Below, one piece after another: positions 5,868 through 5,998 of a stretch of DNA of 5,998 bases (position 1 is the stretch's first letter; each line of letters begins with the position of its first letter). Position numbers and translations under genes: made by a program. This DNA comes from Boseongicola sp. SB0662_bin_57 (GTDB lineage Bacteria > Pseudomonadota > Alphaproteobacteria > Rhodobacterales > Rhodobacteraceae). The notes under the pieces are model-generated. The model searched no databases and was not told the origin of the DNA. It saw only the letters and a program-made list of their open reading frames with translations. The stretch covers positions 1 through 5,998 of the forward strand of contig VXPN01000504.1 of assembly GCA_009839535.1 (NCBI GenBank). Reading direction: 5' to 3'.

Positions 5868-5998
5868 ATGAAGTGTCCTCGTGAAACGCGAATGCGTGGC
5901 TTGGCAGGAGCGATCCTTGCGGCGACCCTGCTGCTGGCTGCCTGCGGTGGCGGCGGCGCAGGCCCCACGCCGGCAGCGCCCCCCCCGCCCAACCCCCC
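5868..5998 (+). CDS. N-terminus of a second lipoprotein; 3' end outside window
   Basis: Only the first 43 codons are present. They encode MKCPRETRMRGLAGAILAAT, then LLLAAC followed by four glycines and a Pro/Ala linker (APPPPNP). This is a complete type II signal peptide with lipobox LAAC and Cys26 as the lipid site, then a flexible tether like that of many surface lipoproteins. The frame is open to the window end. It lies 266 bases behind the Slam-like gene on the same strand, so it may be a second Slam client, but the mature domain is unseen and any lipoprotein is possible. Cys3 precedes the hydrophobic core and is not the lipidation site. The start at codon 9 (ATG 5892) would also give a good signal peptide. 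Confidence 0.75.
   Translation, partial: MKCPRETRMRGLAGAILAATLLLAACGGGGAGPTPAAPPPPNP

Overview
The window looks like chromosomal DNA of a high-GC alphaproteobacterium, most likely a Rhodobacterales relative. The evidence is the style of the Rsh C-terminus, the DUF2062 gene directly behind it, the GTG start with a strong purine-rich ribosome binding site, and G/C-rich third codon positions. This is judged by eye; no database was searched.

Layout. (1) Positions 1-1760 are a housekeeping block: the 3' half of a bifunctional (p)ppGpp synthetase/hydrolase gene (rsh, relA/spoT family: TGS, Cys-motif and ACT regions), then a tightly linked DUF2062 membrane protein gene. (2) Positions 1761-2231 hold no convincing gene. 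The first part is very GC-rich with one strong hairpin. The last ~250 bases fall to about 43-52% GC and carry overlapping inverted repeats around a possible -35 element. (3) Positions 2232-3713 encode a 493-residue lipoprotein with a lipobox Cys, an acidic Pro/Thr linker, a long Ala-rich helical region and a C-terminal beta-rich region resembling the barrel of TbpB-type surface lipoproteins. It ends in a clear intrinsic terminator. (4) Positions 3793-4203 appear to contain a decayed piece of transposase gene on the minus strand and no intact gene. (5) Positions 4204-5601 encode an outer-membrane protein with a signal peptide, a TPR-like helical region and a beta-barrel ending in Phe. It matches the Slam family (surface lipoprotein assembly modulator; DUF560/SlipAM). 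(6) At 5868 a second lipoprotein gene begins and runs off the window end.

How the genes work together. The main system is a probable Slam plus client pair. The lipoprotein at 2232 would be exported and lipidated, moved to the outer membrane, and displayed on the cell surface by the Slam protein encoded at 4204. The truncated lipoprotein downstream may be a second client. The ligand of the lipoprotein is not visible from sequence. The cassette follows rsh-DUF2062, where related genomes as I recall them usually continue with pdxJ and acpS, so it may be an accessory insertion. The compositional break and the transposase scar fit that idea but do not prove it.
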